Of a DNA stretch of 64,000 nt, positions 41,349-51,546 are shown one piece after another. The DNA is from Pseudahrensia aquimaris (GTDB taxonomy: Bacteria; Pseudomonadota; Alphaproteobacteria; Rhizobiales; Rhizobiaceae). The first letter of the stretch is position 1; each line of letters begins with the position of its first letter. The DNA lies in the NCBI RefSeq assembly GCF_042676045.1, contig NZ_JBHTJV010000025.1, positions 195,618 through 259,617 of the forward strand. The letters run 5' to 3'. The notes under the pieces were generated by a model. That model was not told where the DNA came from. It was given only the letters and a program-made list of their open reading frames with translations, and searched no databases. The position numbers were made by a program, and so were the translations under genes.

Positions 41349-42791
41349 TCAGCCGGGTAATTCGGCCAGTCCAATTCCATTTCGGGATGTTGATGTTTCA
41401 TTGGCGTCCCATGCGGCTGTGCGCACAAGGGGGCCGATGGCGATGAGAGCTGCAAAGAGCAGTCCGATTTCGATGTGGTAAACGAACGAGTATCCAAGCG
41501 CCGTGTCGCGCAAGCCGGGACCAAACGCGCCCGACAAGGCCAGTGTCGATCCAGTATCGCGGATGATGCCGCCTGCAGCCAGTCCAATGCCAACTGCGGA
41601 AGCCTGCACGGCACCCCAAGCGCCCAGTGCCAAGCCGGAGCCCGCTGTTTCGGCCAGGTCCATTGAGGCGGTAAGCGTTCCCACAGCAAACAGGCCGCCA
41701 CCCATGCCGATTAGGAAAGAACCAACGCGGAACATTAAGGCAGACTGTAAGGGGGCTGCGAAAATTACGCAGCAAAACGCGACAACGCCAATGAGTGTGC
41801 CAAGCGCTGCAAGGCGGTGCGGGTCTCTGCCCTTGCCGAGCATACGGCCAGCCATTGCAAAGCCTAAGAGCGAACCAGCAGCAAAAAGGGCTGTCAGCAG
41901 CGTGGTCTGGCTGACGGAAAGCCCAAGCACTTCCGCGCCGTAGGGTTCCAGCAAGACGTCCTGCATGGAAAAACCTGCAGTGCCCAGACCAACAGCAACC
42001 AATAGCCGCGAGGAGCGGCGGTCTTTACGAAATTCTGACCATGCTTGGGAAAAGGAAGGGTGTTCGATTTCGGGAGAGGTTTCTGCCGGGCGGCGAGGTT
42101 CTTGTTTCCACAGCGCGATTACGTTCAGCACCATAGTTACGACAGCAGCACCTTGGACAACCTGGATAAGGCGCTTTGGTGAAAAGTCGACCAGCAGGCC
42201 GCTGAAAACGAGTGCCGACAGGAACATGCCGACAAGCAGCATCACATACATCAAAGCAACAACGCGGGGTCTAGCCGTTTCCGGTGCAAGATCGGTTGCC
42301 AGCGCGAGGCCAGCGGTCTGCGTTGTGTGGAGGCCGATACCTGTCAGCAGGAAGGCGAAACCGGCAGCAACCGGGCCAGCCCATGTTGGGCCATAGGCCT
42401 GGCTCTGCAGCAGCAAGAGCGCAAATGGCATGATGGCAAGGCCACCAAACTGGATGAGCGTGCCGAACCAAATGTAGGGCACGCGCTTCCAGCCAAGCAG
42501 AGATTTGTGGGTGTCTGACTTAAAGCCGATAAGCGCTCGCGCGGGCGCGAACAAGAAGGGCAGGGAGACCATCACGGCAACAAGGGTAGTCGAGACACCC
42601 AATTCCACGATCATCACGCGGTTCAGCGTGCCGGTAAGGAGCACGGCCGCCATGCCGACCGAAATTTGGAAAAGCGCAAGGCGCAACAGTCGGGCGAGCG
42701 GAAGCTCGTCCGTTCCCGCATCAGCGAACGGCAGAAAGCGCGTGCCAGCGCGCCTCCACATATCAGCCATTGCAGGTTTTGCTTCGCTCAT
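41349..42791 (-). CDS. lhaA: LH1 assembly protein LhaA (PucC/BCD family)
   Basis: 480 residues with about twelve membrane spans, PucC/LhaA branch of the MFS. Typical stretches are LNRVMIVELGVSTTLVAVMVSLPFLFAPARALIGFKSDTH in its N-terminal third (about 57-96) and GIGLHTTQTAGLALATDLAPE near 150-170. LhaA is thought to deliver bacteriochlorophyll or assist LH1 insertion. Its start overlaps the bchM stop by 4 nt. A second, shorter relative is encoded at 55170 between bchG and bchP. Confidence 0.94.
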   Translation of the reverse strand: MSEAKPAMADMWRRAGTRFLPFADAGTDELPLARLLRLALFQISVGMAAVLLTGTLNRVMIVELGVSTTLVAVMVSLPFLFAPARALIGFKSDTHKSLLGWKRVPYIWFGTLIQFGGLAIMPFALLLLQSQAYGPTWAGPVAAGFAFLLTGIGLHTTQTAGLALATDLAPETARPRVVALMYVMLLVGMFLSALVFSGLLVDFSPKRLIQVVQGAAVVTMVLNVIALWKQEPRRPAETSPEIEHPSFSQAWSEFRKDRRSSRLLVAVGLGTAGFSMQDVLLEPYGAEVLGLSVSQTTLLTALFAAGSLLGFAMAGRMLGKGRDPHRLAALGTLIGVVAFCCVIFAAPLQSALMFRVGSFLIGMGGGLFAVGTLTASMDLAETAGSGLALGAWGAVQASAVGIGLAAGGIIRDTGSTLALSGAFGPGLRDTALGYSFVYHIEIGLLFAALIAIGPLVRTAAWDANETSTSRNGIGLAELPG

Positions 42792-43489
42792 GCGTTCACA
42801 AGCTCCATCAGTTGCGTCTTGTAAAAGGCCGTGGAAATGCGCCGCGTGCGGGCAGCTCGCAGGCCGTAGTTTTTGACGTGGCTTGCCTCGATTGCAGCCG
42901 CAAGACGGTCCTCGGCCACGGGTTCGATTGCAGGCGAACGGTCATTCTTGGGAAACAATTTTCCGATTGTTTTCATCGCAGCCAGCGCAGGGGTGCGCGG
43001 CGCAAAAGTGAAAATCAGCCCCCGCTTGACGCGCGGTGCATAGCCCTCAAGCAATTCGATGATCGCGGACAGCGGGTAGTGGATAAAACTGTCCATTGCC
43101 ACGATGTAATCGAACGTGCCCAGGTCACTGTCCGACATATCACCGGCGCGAAAATCAATGTGCGCGCGCAGGTCTGTGGGCAAGCGGCGCTTGGCTTCTT
43201 CGATCAGAGCAGGCGAAATATCGATGGCGACCACATGGGCGCCGCGGGCCGATATTTCTGCTGCCAACATGCCCGTGCCGCAACCGGCATCGAGAATACG
43301 CATGCCGGTTAAATCGTGCGGAAGCCACTCCAAGAAGGTGCTGCGGGTGGCTTCGCGACCCGCGCGCACGGTTTCGCGAATGCGCGAAACTGGCGTGTTA
43401 GAGGTCAAGGCCACCCATTTGTCGGCCGCCGTACGGTCGAAATAGGTTTTCAGCTCGCCCCTGCGGGTGTCGTAATTGGTATCAGCCAC
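42788..43489 (-). CDS. bchM: Mg-protoporphyrin IX O-methyltransferase
   Basis: 233 residues from a GTG at 43489, which has CTAGGAGG 13 nt upstream; the longer reading to 43579 lies inside bchL. Class I SAM methyltransferase with motif I MRILDAGCGTGMLAAEIS (about 62-79) and post-I VVAIDISPALIEEAKRR. The C-terminal part RISTAFYKTQLMELV is the conserved BchM end. It esterifies the C13 propionate before ring E formation by AcsF. Confidence 0.95.
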   Translation of the reverse strand: MADTNYDTRRGELKTYFDRTAADKWVALTSNTPVSRIRETVRAGREATRSTFLEWLPHDLTGMRILDAGCGTGMLAAEISARGAHVVAIDISPALIEEAKRRLPTDLRAHIDFRAGDMSDSDLGTFDYIVAMDSFIHYPLSAIIELLEGYAPRVKRGLIFTFAPRTPALAAMKTIGKLFPKNDRSPAIEPVAEDRLAAAIEASHVKNYGLRAARTRRISTAFYKTQLMELVNA

Positions 43490-43503
43490 CTGGTCGGTGC
43501 CTC

Positions 43504-44424
43504 CTAGTCGAAGCCGAGGAAATCGAAGATTTCCCGGTCTTTCATTGGGGTTGGTGTAAACGGATCGCGCCCGTCCCAAAGGTCTTGGGCGAGGCGCAGA
43601 TATTCGTTCTGAACTGCATTGAGTTCTGGAGAGTCTTCCATTTCAAACAGGGTCGATTTTTTCAGCCGCGAACGGCGGATCACATCGAGGTCCGGGAAGT
43701 GGGCAATGCGGTCCATGCCGACAGCTTTGTTAAAGCGGTCGATCTCGTCGGTGCCTTTGGAGCGGTTAGCGATGACGCCGCCGACGCGAACTTCGTAGTT
43801 TTTCGACTTGGCACCGATCGCCGAAGCAATTCGGTTCATGGCGAAAATGCTGTCAAAATCGTTTGCTGTGACGATCAAGGCGCGTTCGGCATGTTGGAGC
43901 GGCGAGGCAAAACCGCCGCAGACCACATCACCGAGAACGTCGAAGATCACGACGTCTGAATCTTCCAGTAGATGGTGTTCTTTCAGCAGTTTGACCGTCT
44001 GGCCAACGACATATCCGCCACAGCCTGTGCCAGCGGGCGGACCGCCAGCTTCAACGCACATGACGCCGTTATAGCCTTCGTAGACGAAGTCTTCACGGCG
44101 CAGTTCTTCCGAGTGGAAGTTCACCTGTTCCAGCGCGTCAATAACCGTTGGCACAAGGCTTTTGGTCAGCGTGAACGTGCTGTCGTGCTTTGGATCGCAA
44201 CCGATTTGAAGGACGCGCTTGCCCAGCTTGGAGAAAGCTGCCGAAAGGTTTGATGAAGTGGTCGACTTGCCGATACCGCCTTTGCCATAAACGGCGAAGA
44301 CTTTGGTATTGCCCACCTCAAGTGTCGGATCGAGATGCACTTGCACGCTGCCTTCGCCATCCAGGCCAGTTGGTAAGGGGCGTGACTTGTCTTTGAAGTG
44401 GGAATTGGGTCCGATGATGTTCAT
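43504..44424 (-). CDS. bchL: protochlorophyllide reductase iron protein BchL (dark-operative)
   Basis: 306 residues, NifH-like. P-loop VYGKGGIGKSTTSSN (about 45-59). Cluster Cys in PAGTGCGGYV (about 129-138) and GDVVCGGFASP (about 165-175). It transfers electrons, with ATP, to BchN-BchB. The N-terminal about 30 residues are a flexible extension, as in Rhodobacter BchL. It is immediately preceded by bchH, whose stop abuts the BchL start. The oxygen-sensitive reductase is retained although the cyclase is the aerobic one. Confidence 0.97.
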   Translation of the reverse strand: MNIIGPNSHFKDKSRPLPTGLDGEGSVQVHLDPTLEVGNTKVFAVYGKGGIGKSTTSSNLSAAFSKLGKRVLQIGCDPKHDSTFTLTKSLVPTVIDALEQVNFHSEELRREDFVYEGYNGVMCVEAGGPPAGTGCGGYVVGQTVKLLKEHHLLEDSDVVIFDVLGDVVCGGFASPLQHAERALIVTANDFDSIFAMNRIASAIGAKSKNYEVRVGGVIANRSKGTDEIDRFNKAVGMDRIAHFPDLDVIRRSRLKKSTLFEMEDSPELNAVQNEYLRLAQDLWDGRDPFTPTPMKDREIFDFLGFD

Positions 44425-47400
44425 TTAGGCCTCCACGCCTTCAAGGGCGTCTTCGAGTTCGTCACTTGCATCGCGCAAAGCGTCGAGAGTTGCGTCATCC
44501 GGCTGCCAATAGTCGCGCTCGCTCGCCTCGATGAGACGGTTGACCATGCGCGATGAAGCGGCCGGGTTAAGCTCGGAGAGGCGCTTGCGCATTTCCTCGT
44601 CGAGCACAAAGGTTTCGCTGAGCTGCTGGTAGATCCATGGCTGGACCTCGCCTGTCGTAGCCGACCAACCCATCGTGTTGGTGATTTGGGCTTCGATCTG
44701 GCGAACGCCCTCATAGCCGTGTTCCAACATGCCCTCGAACCATTTCGGGTTCAGCGAGCGGGTGCGGGTTTCCAGGCTGACCTGTTCGCCCAACGTGCGA
44801 ACGCGGCCTTCGCCTTGGGTTTGGTCGGAAATGTAGACCGAGATCTCTTTGCCTTTGGCGCGGGTGACGGCCTTCGAAATGCCGCCCAGCGTGTCGAAAT
44901 AGTGGTCGATCGTCGTGACGCCCAATTCGACTGAGTCGAGGTTTTGGTAGGCCATGTCGACTTTCGCCAGCACCGAGTTCAACACTTCAGGCTGCTTTTC
45001 CGTCTTGCCCTTGCGGGTGATCGCGAAGCATTTGCGGTTCGTGTAGGTGTCTGCGATTTCGCCCTCGTCGGTCCACGCGGACGACGAGATGAGATAGTTG
45101 ACGTTTGAACCGTAGGCGCCTTCCGCATTGGAGAATACGCGAAGGGCGGCTTGTTCCAAATCGCAGCCGGTCTCTGTGGCGTGCGCAAGCGCGTGTTTGC
45201 GGATGAAGTTCTGGTCCGCCGGTTCGTCTGCGATTGCTGCTAGGTATGAGGCCTCGGCCAGCATGGAGGCCTGCATCGGCAGCAGGTCGCGGAAAATGCC
45301 GGACAAGGTGATGATGCAATCAATGCGCGGGCGTTTTAGTTCATCAAGTGGAATGAGTTCCGCGCCGCAAACACGGCCGTAGGAATCGAGCCGTGGCTTG
45401 GCACCCATCAATGCGAGGGCTTGGGCCATCGGGCCGCCTTCGGATTTCAGGTTGTCCGTGCCCCACAAAACCAAGGCGATGGTTTCGGGCAGGGCGTGTT
45501 CTGCGTCGAGATGCCGTTGCAAAACCTTGGCGGCCTGACGGGCACCATCGCGCACCGCATAAGATGACGGGATAGAGAACGGGTCGAAGCCATGGATGTT
45601 GCGGCCCGTGGGCAGCATATCCGGTGTGCGCAGCAGATCACCGGAAGGTGAGGGCGAGACGAAACGACCGTCCAGTGCGGTCACGAGTCCGTCGAGTTCG
45701 CGGTTTTCTGACAGGTTCGTGTTGGCACGTGTCAGCTTCTCGATGATCGCGGTTTCCGCTTCGTTTTCGCTCCTTGGCGTTTCGCCATCGATGATGGCGT
45801 TAACCGCTTCCAGAGCGATTTTGGTTTCGGTCTCCGCTTCATTCATCAGCGTCAGCATTTCGCGGCGCTGGTCGATATCCATCGCCTTGCCGACAGTGTG
45901 AAGGCCGTGGGGAATGAGTGTGTATTCCAACTCCAGTACGGCTTTAGTCAGCGCGGTGACGAAGTCTTCGTCTTTGGGCAATTCGCCTTTGAGATCGAGT
46001 TGTTCGGCTTGCGCTTCGACAAGTTCCATCATGCTGTCACGCTCTTCCGTGTCGCCCGGCTCTAGTGCGCGCAGACGGTCGAGTGTGGTTTTAAGATCGT
46101 TCAAACCGCGATAGAGGCCAGCTTGCGTCAGCGGCGGCGTGAGATACGAGACAAGCGTTGCAGCCGAACGACGCTTTGCGATTGTGCCTTCTGACGGGTT
46201 GTTGGCGGCGTAGAGGTAGAAGTTTGGCAGATCGCCGATAAGGCGGTCGGGCCAGCATTCAGCTGACATGCCAACTTGCTTGCCGGGCATGAATTCCAGT
46301 GCGCCGTGGGTGCCGAAATGCAGTACGGCGTCGGCTTTCCAATCTTCGCGCAGATAGCGGTAGAAGGCGGAGAAGGCGTGGGTGGGCGCGAAGCCTTTTT
46401 CAAAAAGCAGCCGCATCGGGTCACCCTCGTAACCGAAGCCCGGCTGTATGGCGACGAAGATATTGCCGAACTCTTTGCCGAGCACGAAGATCGACGAACC
46501 GTTGGAGAAATCGCGGCCCGGTGCTGGGCCCCATTGCTCTTCAATCTGCGCCAGATGCGGCTCGCGGCGCACGTGGTCTTCAGCGGAAATGAAATCGTGG
46601 ACATTGGCGAGGGCGCCATGTTCAGAGGCATTGCCTTTCAGGATTGCATCACGCAGGGCGTCAACGCTTTCGGGAACTTCGACGCTGTAGCCTTCAGCAG
46701 ACAGTTTTTTGAGTGTCTCGAAAAGGCTCTCAAAGACAGCCAAGAATGCTGCGGTGCCGAGATTGCCGGCGTTTGGCGGGAAGGCGAAAATCGGAATGAC
46801 GATGCGGCGGCTGGCGCGCTCCACTTTGCGAAGAGCGATGAGCTTTGCCGTGCGGGCGGAGAGCATTTCCACCCGCTCGTTGTGCGGCTGCATGCAAGCG
46901 CGGCCTTGCGGGCAGGTGCCAAGATTGCGGGCGCATGAACAAGCGCGGGCTTCTGCGCTCTCTTCATGGCGGCCACCATAGACGATGGAGCCTGTGCCGC
47001 CATCAAGCTCGGGAATGGCGACCATGATTGTGGTTTCGATGGGCAGCAGGCCTGTGCCGGAGCTTTCCCACTTTTCAATGGACTGGAATTCCGTAACGTG
47101 CGCTGTGATGTAAGGAACGTCGAGCGCTTCCAGCGCTTCGGCAGCAGCTTTTGCGTCGGAATAGGCAGGACCGCCGACGAGCGAAAAGCCGGTAAGCGAA
47201 ACCATAGCGTCAATGCGGCCACCATTGAGAAAAGCGTCAATGGCAGGGCGCATGTCGAGGCCGTTGCAGAAGCAAGGAATGACGTTAAGGCCGCGGGCTT
47301 CAAGTGAGCGGATCACGCCGTCATAGTGGCCTGTATCGCCGGAAAGTAGATAAGAGCGCAGCAGCAATAAACCGACGGTGCCTTTGGCGTCCGGGTTGGT

Positions 47401-48132
47401 GGGCAGCGCAGAAGCTTCCTCGCTGAAGCGGCCTTCGATGGCTGGATGGTAGACGCCTGTTTCGGGGTAGTCCGCAGGCTCCTTCACATCGAGGATGCCG
47501 CGAAGTTCGGCGCGTGCGCCGTCGCTGTAGCGATCGACCAGCATGCGCACCATGTTGGAAATGTTGTCGCTGGAAGCGGCCAGACGGTATTGCAGGGTCA
47601 AGAAATAGGCGCGAACGTCTTGCGCGGTGCCCGGAATGTATTTCAGCACTTTGGGCAGTCGGCGCAGCATTTTCATTTGGCGTTCGCCAGCGGTTTTGTC
47701 TGTGTCCTTGCCCGTTGGTTTTTTGCCGCGCAGCTTTTTCAGCAGACCGGTAATGCCAGAGGCTTCTTTGCCCATGTCAAATTTGCCGATGCGGGTGTTT
47801 TTCACCACTTCGGCGGATGACATACAGCAAACCATTGCGTCGCAATGATCACGGCGAGCTTCTAGGTCGGGGAGGATTGCTTTGACGTGGTCTTCGACGA
47901 AAAGCATTGAGGCGACGATAATGTCGCCTTTGGCGATGTCGCTTTTGCAGGCGTCGAGCTTGGCATCATTCTCGTGCCAGTCGGTTGCCGCATGAACGGA
48001 CAGATTGAGGCCCGGCAGATCCTGCCGGAGCAATGTGCGGGCTTCATCAACCGCGCCGGACATGTGATTGTCCAGCGTGATCAGCACGACATTTATCGGA
48101 GCCTTAGCGGCTGAAGTGCGATTTCGCTTCAT
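44425..48132 (-). CDS. bchH: magnesium chelatase subunit H
   Basis: 1235 residues from the ATG at 48132 (MKRNRTSAAK), 28 nt inside the bchB coding end; an ATG at 48165 would overlap more. CobN/Mg-chelatase large subunit. It has the family's long ordered domains, for example ACSCARNLGTCPQGRACMQPHNERVEML (Cys-rich, near 405-435), LHFGTHGALEFMPGKQVGMS around 630-650 and VNYLISSSAWTDEGEI near 1030. BchH binds protoporphyrin IX, and Mg insertion is driven by BchID. Length is near that of Rhodobacter BchH. Confidence 0.97.
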   Translation of the reverse strand: MKRNRTSAAKAPINVVLITLDNHMSGAVDEARTLLRQDLPGLNLSVHAATDWHENDAKLDACKSDIAKGDIIVASMLFVEDHVKAILPDLEARRDHCDAMVCCMSSAEVVKNTRIGKFDMGKEASGITGLLKKLRGKKPTGKDTDKTAGERQMKMLRRLPKVLKYIPGTAQDVRAYFLTLQYRLAASSDNISNMVRMLVDRYSDGARAELRGILDVKEPADYPETGVYHPAIEGRFSEEASALPTNPDAKGTVGLLLLRSYLLSGDTGHYDGVIRSLEARGLNVIPCFCNGLDMRPAIDAFLNGGRIDAMVSLTGFSLVGGPAYSDAKAAAEALEALDVPYITAHVTEFQSIEKWESSGTGLLPIETTIMVAIPELDGGTGSIVYGGRHEESAEARACSCARNLGTCPQGRACMQPHNERVEMLSARTAKLIALRKVERASRRIVIPIFAFPPNAGNLGTAAFLAVFESLFETLKKLSAEGYSVEVPESVDALRDAILKGNASEHGALANVHDFISAEDHVRREPHLAQIEEQWGPAPGRDFSNGSSIFVLGKEFGNIFVAIQPGFGYEGDPMRLLFEKGFAPTHAFSAFYRYLREDWKADAVLHFGTHGALEFMPGKQVGMSAECWPDRLIGDLPNFYLYAANNPSEGTIAKRRSAATLVSYLTPPLTQAGLYRGLNDLKTTLDRLRALEPGDTEERDSMMELVEAQAEQLDLKGELPKDEDFVTALTKAVLELEYTLIPHGLHTVGKAMDIDQRREMLTLMNEAETETKIALEAVNAIIDGETPRSENEAETAIIEKLTRANTNLSENRELDGLVTALDGRFVSPSPSGDLLRTPDMLPTGRNIHGFDPFSIPSSYAVRDGARQAAKVLQRHLDAEHALPETIALVLWGTDNLKSEGGPMAQALALMGAKPRLDSYGRVCGAELIPLDELKRPRIDCIITLSGIFRDLLPMQASMLAEASYLAAIADEPADQNFIRKHALAHATETGCDLEQAALRVFSNAEGAYGSNVNYLISSSAWTDEGEIADTYTNRKCFAITRKGKTEKQPEVLNSVLAKVDMAYQNLDSVELGVTTIDHYFDTLGGISKAVTRAKGKEISVYISDQTQGEGRVRTLGEQVSLETRTRSLNPKWFEGMLEHGYEGVRQIEAQITNTMGWSATTGEVQPWIYQQLSETFVLDEEMRKRLSELNPAASSRMVNRLIEASERDYWQPDDATLDALRDASDELEDALEGVEA

Positions 48133-49657
48133 AGAGCGTCTCCGTCGTGATTTCAGCCAAGCCAAGGTCGGTTGCGTATTTTTCCGTGTTGCGGCGGGCT
48201 TTACCGCGTACGAAAAATGGAATTTTCTTCAGTTCTTTCTCAGCATCCGCTGCCCAAATCGGTGAGCCGTCGGACGGTGCAGTCAGCGTTTCTTCTGCGG
48301 GTTCTGCAATCGGTGTTTTGCGCACGGTGCCGTGGTTGAGGTGGGACGGGCCTGCCTCGTCGTTAAATTCGAAATCGTCGCGGAACATGTGCAGGAGGTG
48401 TTCTTCCAGACCCATCGTGAGGGGGTGGACCAGCGTGTCAAAGAGTACGTTTGCGCCTTCCAGGCCCATTTGGGGCGAGTAGCGGGCGGGGAAGTCTTGC
48501 ACGTGGACTGGCGAGGAAATGACTGCGCAGGGAATGCCGAGACGCTTGGCCAGATGACGTTCCATCTGCGTGCCGAGGACGAGTTCGGGCTGGAGCGCCT
48601 GCACTTGGTCTTCAACTTCAAGATAATCGTCAGTGATGAGGGCTTCGATGCCGTAAAGCTTCGCGGCATCGCGCACGTCGCGGGCGAACTCGCGGCTGTA
48701 GGTTCCCATACCGACGACCCTGAAGCCCATTTCTTTCTCTGCGACCCGAGCCATCGCAATGACGTGGGTCGCATCGCCAAACAGATAGACGCGTTTGCCG
48801 GTGAGATAAGTGGAATCAATGGAGCGCGAATACCAAGGCAGACGCGCTTGGGCGTTTTCCAGCGCTGCATCGGCGTCCAGACCTGCCAGATCGCAGACTT
48901 CGCGGATAAAGTCTTCCGTTGCGCCAACGCCAATTGGCACAGTGCGTGTATATTTTTGCTTGTAGCGGCGTTCCAGCCAAAGAGCAGCAGAAAGGCCGGT
49001 TTCGGGGTAGAGAACGACGTTGAAGTCTGCATGGCCGAGGCGCAGCAGGTCGTGAACTGAGGCATCAAGTGGGGCAACCACGTTTACATCAACGCCCAAC
49101 TGGCCGAGCAGTCGGACGATTTCGGTCACATCATCGCGGTGACGGAAGCCGAGAGCGGTTGGGCCGATAATGTTGCAGCTTGGGCGGGTACGCTCAGGCT
49201 TCGGTGTGGCTTCGCCCATTGGTGCGATGTGGCGCACAACTTGATAGAATGTTTCTGAAGCGCCCCAGTTTTCCTTCTTCGAATAGGAAGGCAATTCAAG
49301 CGGAATGACGGGAACAGGCAGGCCCAGTGTTTTTGACAGGCCGCCTGGGTCATCCTGGATGAGCTCGCCTGTGCAAGAAGCGCCGACGATCATGGCAGCC
49401 GGCTGAAAACGCTCTTGCGCGGCCCGTGCTGCGTCCATGAACAGTTGTGATGTGTCGCCGCCGAGATCGCGGGCTTGGAAAGTCGTGTATGTCACCGGTG
49501 GGCGGGCCTTGCGCCGCTCGATCATCGTGAACAGCAGGTCTGCATAAGTGTCGCCTTGGGGCGCGTGCAGCACGTAGTGCAAATCGCGCATGGCGGTTGC
49601 CACACGCATTGCGCCAACATGCGGCGGGCCTTCGTATGTCCAAACGGTAAGCTGCAT
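48104..49657 (-). CDS. bchB: protochlorophyllide reductase subunit BchB (dark-operative)
   Basis: 517 residues, NifK-like. The N-terminal MQLTVWTYEGPPHVGAMRVA is diagnostic. The unusual Asp ligand of the NB cluster falls in HAPQGDTYADLLF (about 31-43). Cys ligands are expected in VGASCTGELIQDDPGG (around 90-105). The C-terminal PCP-reductase domain (from about 455) ends the protein. It forms the catalytic tetramer with BchN. Two nt separate it from bchN. Confidence 0.96.
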   Translation of the reverse strand: MQLTVWTYEGPPHVGAMRVATAMRDLHYVLHAPQGDTYADLLFTMIERRKARPPVTYTTFQARDLGGDTSQLFMDAARAAQERFQPAAMIVGASCTGELIQDDPGGLSKTLGLPVPVIPLELPSYSKKENWGASETFYQVVRHIAPMGEATPKPERTRPSCNIIGPTALGFRHRDDVTEIVRLLGQLGVDVNVVAPLDASVHDLLRLGHADFNVVLYPETGLSAALWLERRYKQKYTRTVPIGVGATEDFIREVCDLAGLDADAALENAQARLPWYSRSIDSTYLTGKRVYLFGDATHVIAMARVAEKEMGFRVVGMGTYSREFARDVRDAAKLYGIEALITDDYLEVEDQVQALQPELVLGTQMERHLAKRLGIPCAVISSPVHVQDFPARYSPQMGLEGANVLFDTLVHPLTMGLEEHLLHMFRDDFEFNDEAGPSHLNHGTVRKTPIAEPAEETLTAPSDGSPIWAADAEKELKKIPFFVRGKARRNTEKYATDLGLAEITTETLYEAKSHFSR

Positions 49658-49659
49658 GA

Positions 49660-50952
49660 CTACACCTCCAACCGTGTGCGGCGATTGAGAGGACGTGCGA
49701 ACAATTCGGCAAGGTCACCAGCTTGTTCGTAGCCTTGGATGGGGGTGAAGACGAGTTCGATCGACCACTTGGTCGTCATGCCTTCCACTTCCAGCGGATT
49801 GGCGAGGCCGAGGCCGCAAACCGTGATGTCTGGGCGGATGGCACGGCAACGGTCGAGTTGCTCGTCAACGTCCTGTCCTTCCGACACCTGAATGTGATCC
49901 GGCAAGGCGTTCATATCGGGTGCCATGATGGTCTTATTGAGATAGGGCATGCCCACCTCGGTGAGCTCCATCGCCAGTTCCTGATGAAGGAAGCGGGCGA
50001 GGGGGATTTCCAATTGGGAATCAGGGAAGAAGAAGACGCTTTTCCCCTCCAAGCCCGGCTTGTGCAGGGCGACCGCGCGTTCTGCGCGGGCTCTGGGGGC
50101 TGCGGTGGCTGCTTCAAAGGTCTCATCGCTGATGCCGAAAGCATCTGCGGCAACCTTCAGCCATGCGGTTGTGCCTTGCGCACCTAAAGGGAAGGGCGCT
50201 TGCAGGATAGTTGCGCCGCGCTCTTCCAAAGCTCTCGCCGTATCGGTCAAAAACGGTTGGGCCAATAATGCAAACGTGTTTGGCCCAACCGGGGGCATGT
50301 CGTCAGCCAGTCGCGCCGGGAGAAAGCGGACGGGACCGATGCCCAACTGCTCGAAAATGCGCGCGAATTGGTCTTCGACGACATCAGCCAAAGCGCCGAC
50401 AACCATCAGTGTTGCGGGTGCTGTTTCAGGTTCTGCGGGAAGCGAAGGTGCGAGTGCTGCAAGGCAAGCGTCTTCACCCTGTGTAAAAGTGGTCTCAATG
50501 CCTGAGCCGGAATAGTTCAGTATGCGAACGTCGGGATTGTGGCGCAGCGCGAGACGCTCGGCGGCGCGCGAAAGGTCAAGTTTGATCACCTCGGACGGGC
50601 AGGAACCTACCAGAAAGAGCAGGCGTATTTCCGGGCGGCGTTTGAGCAGTTTTTCGACAACCGCATCAAGCTCGTCGTTCATGTCGGCAATGCCTGCCAG
50701 ATCACGCTCTTCCATGATCGCAGTGCCGAAGCGGGGTTCTGCAAAGATCATCACACCGGCTGCAGACTGCATCAGGTGAGCACAGGTGCGGGAGCCGACG
50801 ATGAGAAAGAACGCGTCCTGAATCTTGCGGTGCAGCCACATGATTCCTGTCAGACCACAGAAAACTTCGTGTTGGCCGCGTTGATGAAGCACTGGACGGT
50901 CTGTGCAACCGACAGGGGCAGGGACGACAATTTGGTCGGGAGCGAGCGTCAT
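49660..50952 (-). CDS. bchN: protochlorophyllide reductase subunit BchN (dark-operative)
   Basis: 430 residues from the ATG at 50952, which overlaps the bchF stop (ATGA). Three Cys ligands of the NB cluster are visible in HEVFCGLTGIMWLH (about 28-41), VGSRTCAHLMQSAAG (about 51-65) and FLVGSCPSEVIKLD (about 110-123). BchNB with BchL reduces ring D of protochlorophyllide without light. The gene order bchF-bchN-bchB-bchH-bchL-bchM is the conserved purple-bacterial one. Confidence 0.97.
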   Translation of the reverse strand: MTLAPDQIVVPAPVGCTDRPVLHQRGQHEVFCGLTGIMWLHRKIQDAFFLIVGSRTCAHLMQSAAGVMIFAEPRFGTAIMEERDLAGIADMNDELDAVVEKLLKRRPEIRLLFLVGSCPSEVIKLDLSRAAERLALRHNPDVRILNYSGSGIETTFTQGEDACLAALAPSLPAEPETAPATLMVVGALADVVEDQFARIFEQLGIGPVRFLPARLADDMPPVGPNTFALLAQPFLTDTARALEERGATILQAPFPLGAQGTTAWLKVAADAFGISDETFEAATAAPRARAERAVALHKPGLEGKSVFFFPDSQLEIPLARFLHQELAMELTEVGMPYLNKTIMAPDMNALPDHIQVSEGQDVDEQLDRCRAIRPDITVCGLGLANPLEVEGMTTKWSIELVFTPIQGYEQAGDLAELFARPLNRRTRLEV

Positions 50953-51512
50953 GCCGGCAGTCCTTCGCTGTCTGCAAAGGAGTTTTCGGCGTTTGGCGTC
51001 GATTCCTTTTGGGCCATTTCTGCCGCCTGAAGGCGTGCAGCACGCAACTTCAAGACGAATTGGACGGCATTGATGACGTATGCCGCATAGGCTGCAAGGG
51101 CAAGCCAAAGCAGGGCTGTTTTGCTCATCCCACCAGTCCAAAGAGCCGCCAGATAGGCAGTGTGGAGAGCCAGAACGAGCATGGAAAAAACATCTTCCCA
51201 GAAGAACGCTTGAGCGAAGAGATACTTCCCAAAGACGACCTTCTCCCAGATCGCCCCAGTAATCATAATCGTGTATAAAATCAGAGTTTTAAGGACGACT
51301 GATGCGGTTGCTAAGTCGTAACCCTCGCCGTTTACGAGTGTGCGTATGACCAAGCCCGCCGATACTATGAAGACCAGAAACTGGACTGGCGCCAAGATAC
51401 CTTGAACCAAGGTCCAGACACTTTCATCGCGACGACGTTTTTGTTCAGCCGTGTAGAGGCCCACAACATGTTGCGCGGACTGATGTGGAGTGGTTGAACG
51501 ACCGTTGGTCAC
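50949..51512 (-). CDS. bchF: 3-vinyl bacteriochlorophyllide hydratase
   Basis: 187 residues, membrane protein with about four spans (APVQFLVFIVSAGLVIRTL, then LKTLILYTIMITGAIWEKVVFGKYLFA, then LALHTAYLAALW). IWEKVVFGKYLFAQAFFWED is the typical BchF stretch. It hydrates the C3 vinyl group, providing the substrate for BchC. It is the promoter-proximal gene of the bchF-to-idi array of 15 same-strand genes. PpsR sites lie directly upstream. Confidence 0.95.
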   Translation of the reverse strand: MTNGRSTTPHQSAQHVVGLYTAEQKRRRDESVWTLVQGILAPVQFLVFIVSAGLVIRTLVNGEGYDLATASVVLKTLILYTIMITGAIWEKVVFGKYLFAQAFFWEDVFSMLVLALHTAYLAALWTGGMSKTALLWLALAAYAAYVINAVQFVLKLRAARLQAAEMAQKESTPNAENSFADSEGLPA

Positions 51513-51546
51513 TTTGTTACCTCTGGACGCGGTGTTGCGTCCGATG

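Noticed and set aside
41333..41701. N-terminal extension of the puhA frame
   Set aside because: It lies inside lhaA out of frame. The reaction centre H subunit begins with the membrane span right after the ATG at 41332, which has a ribosome binding site.
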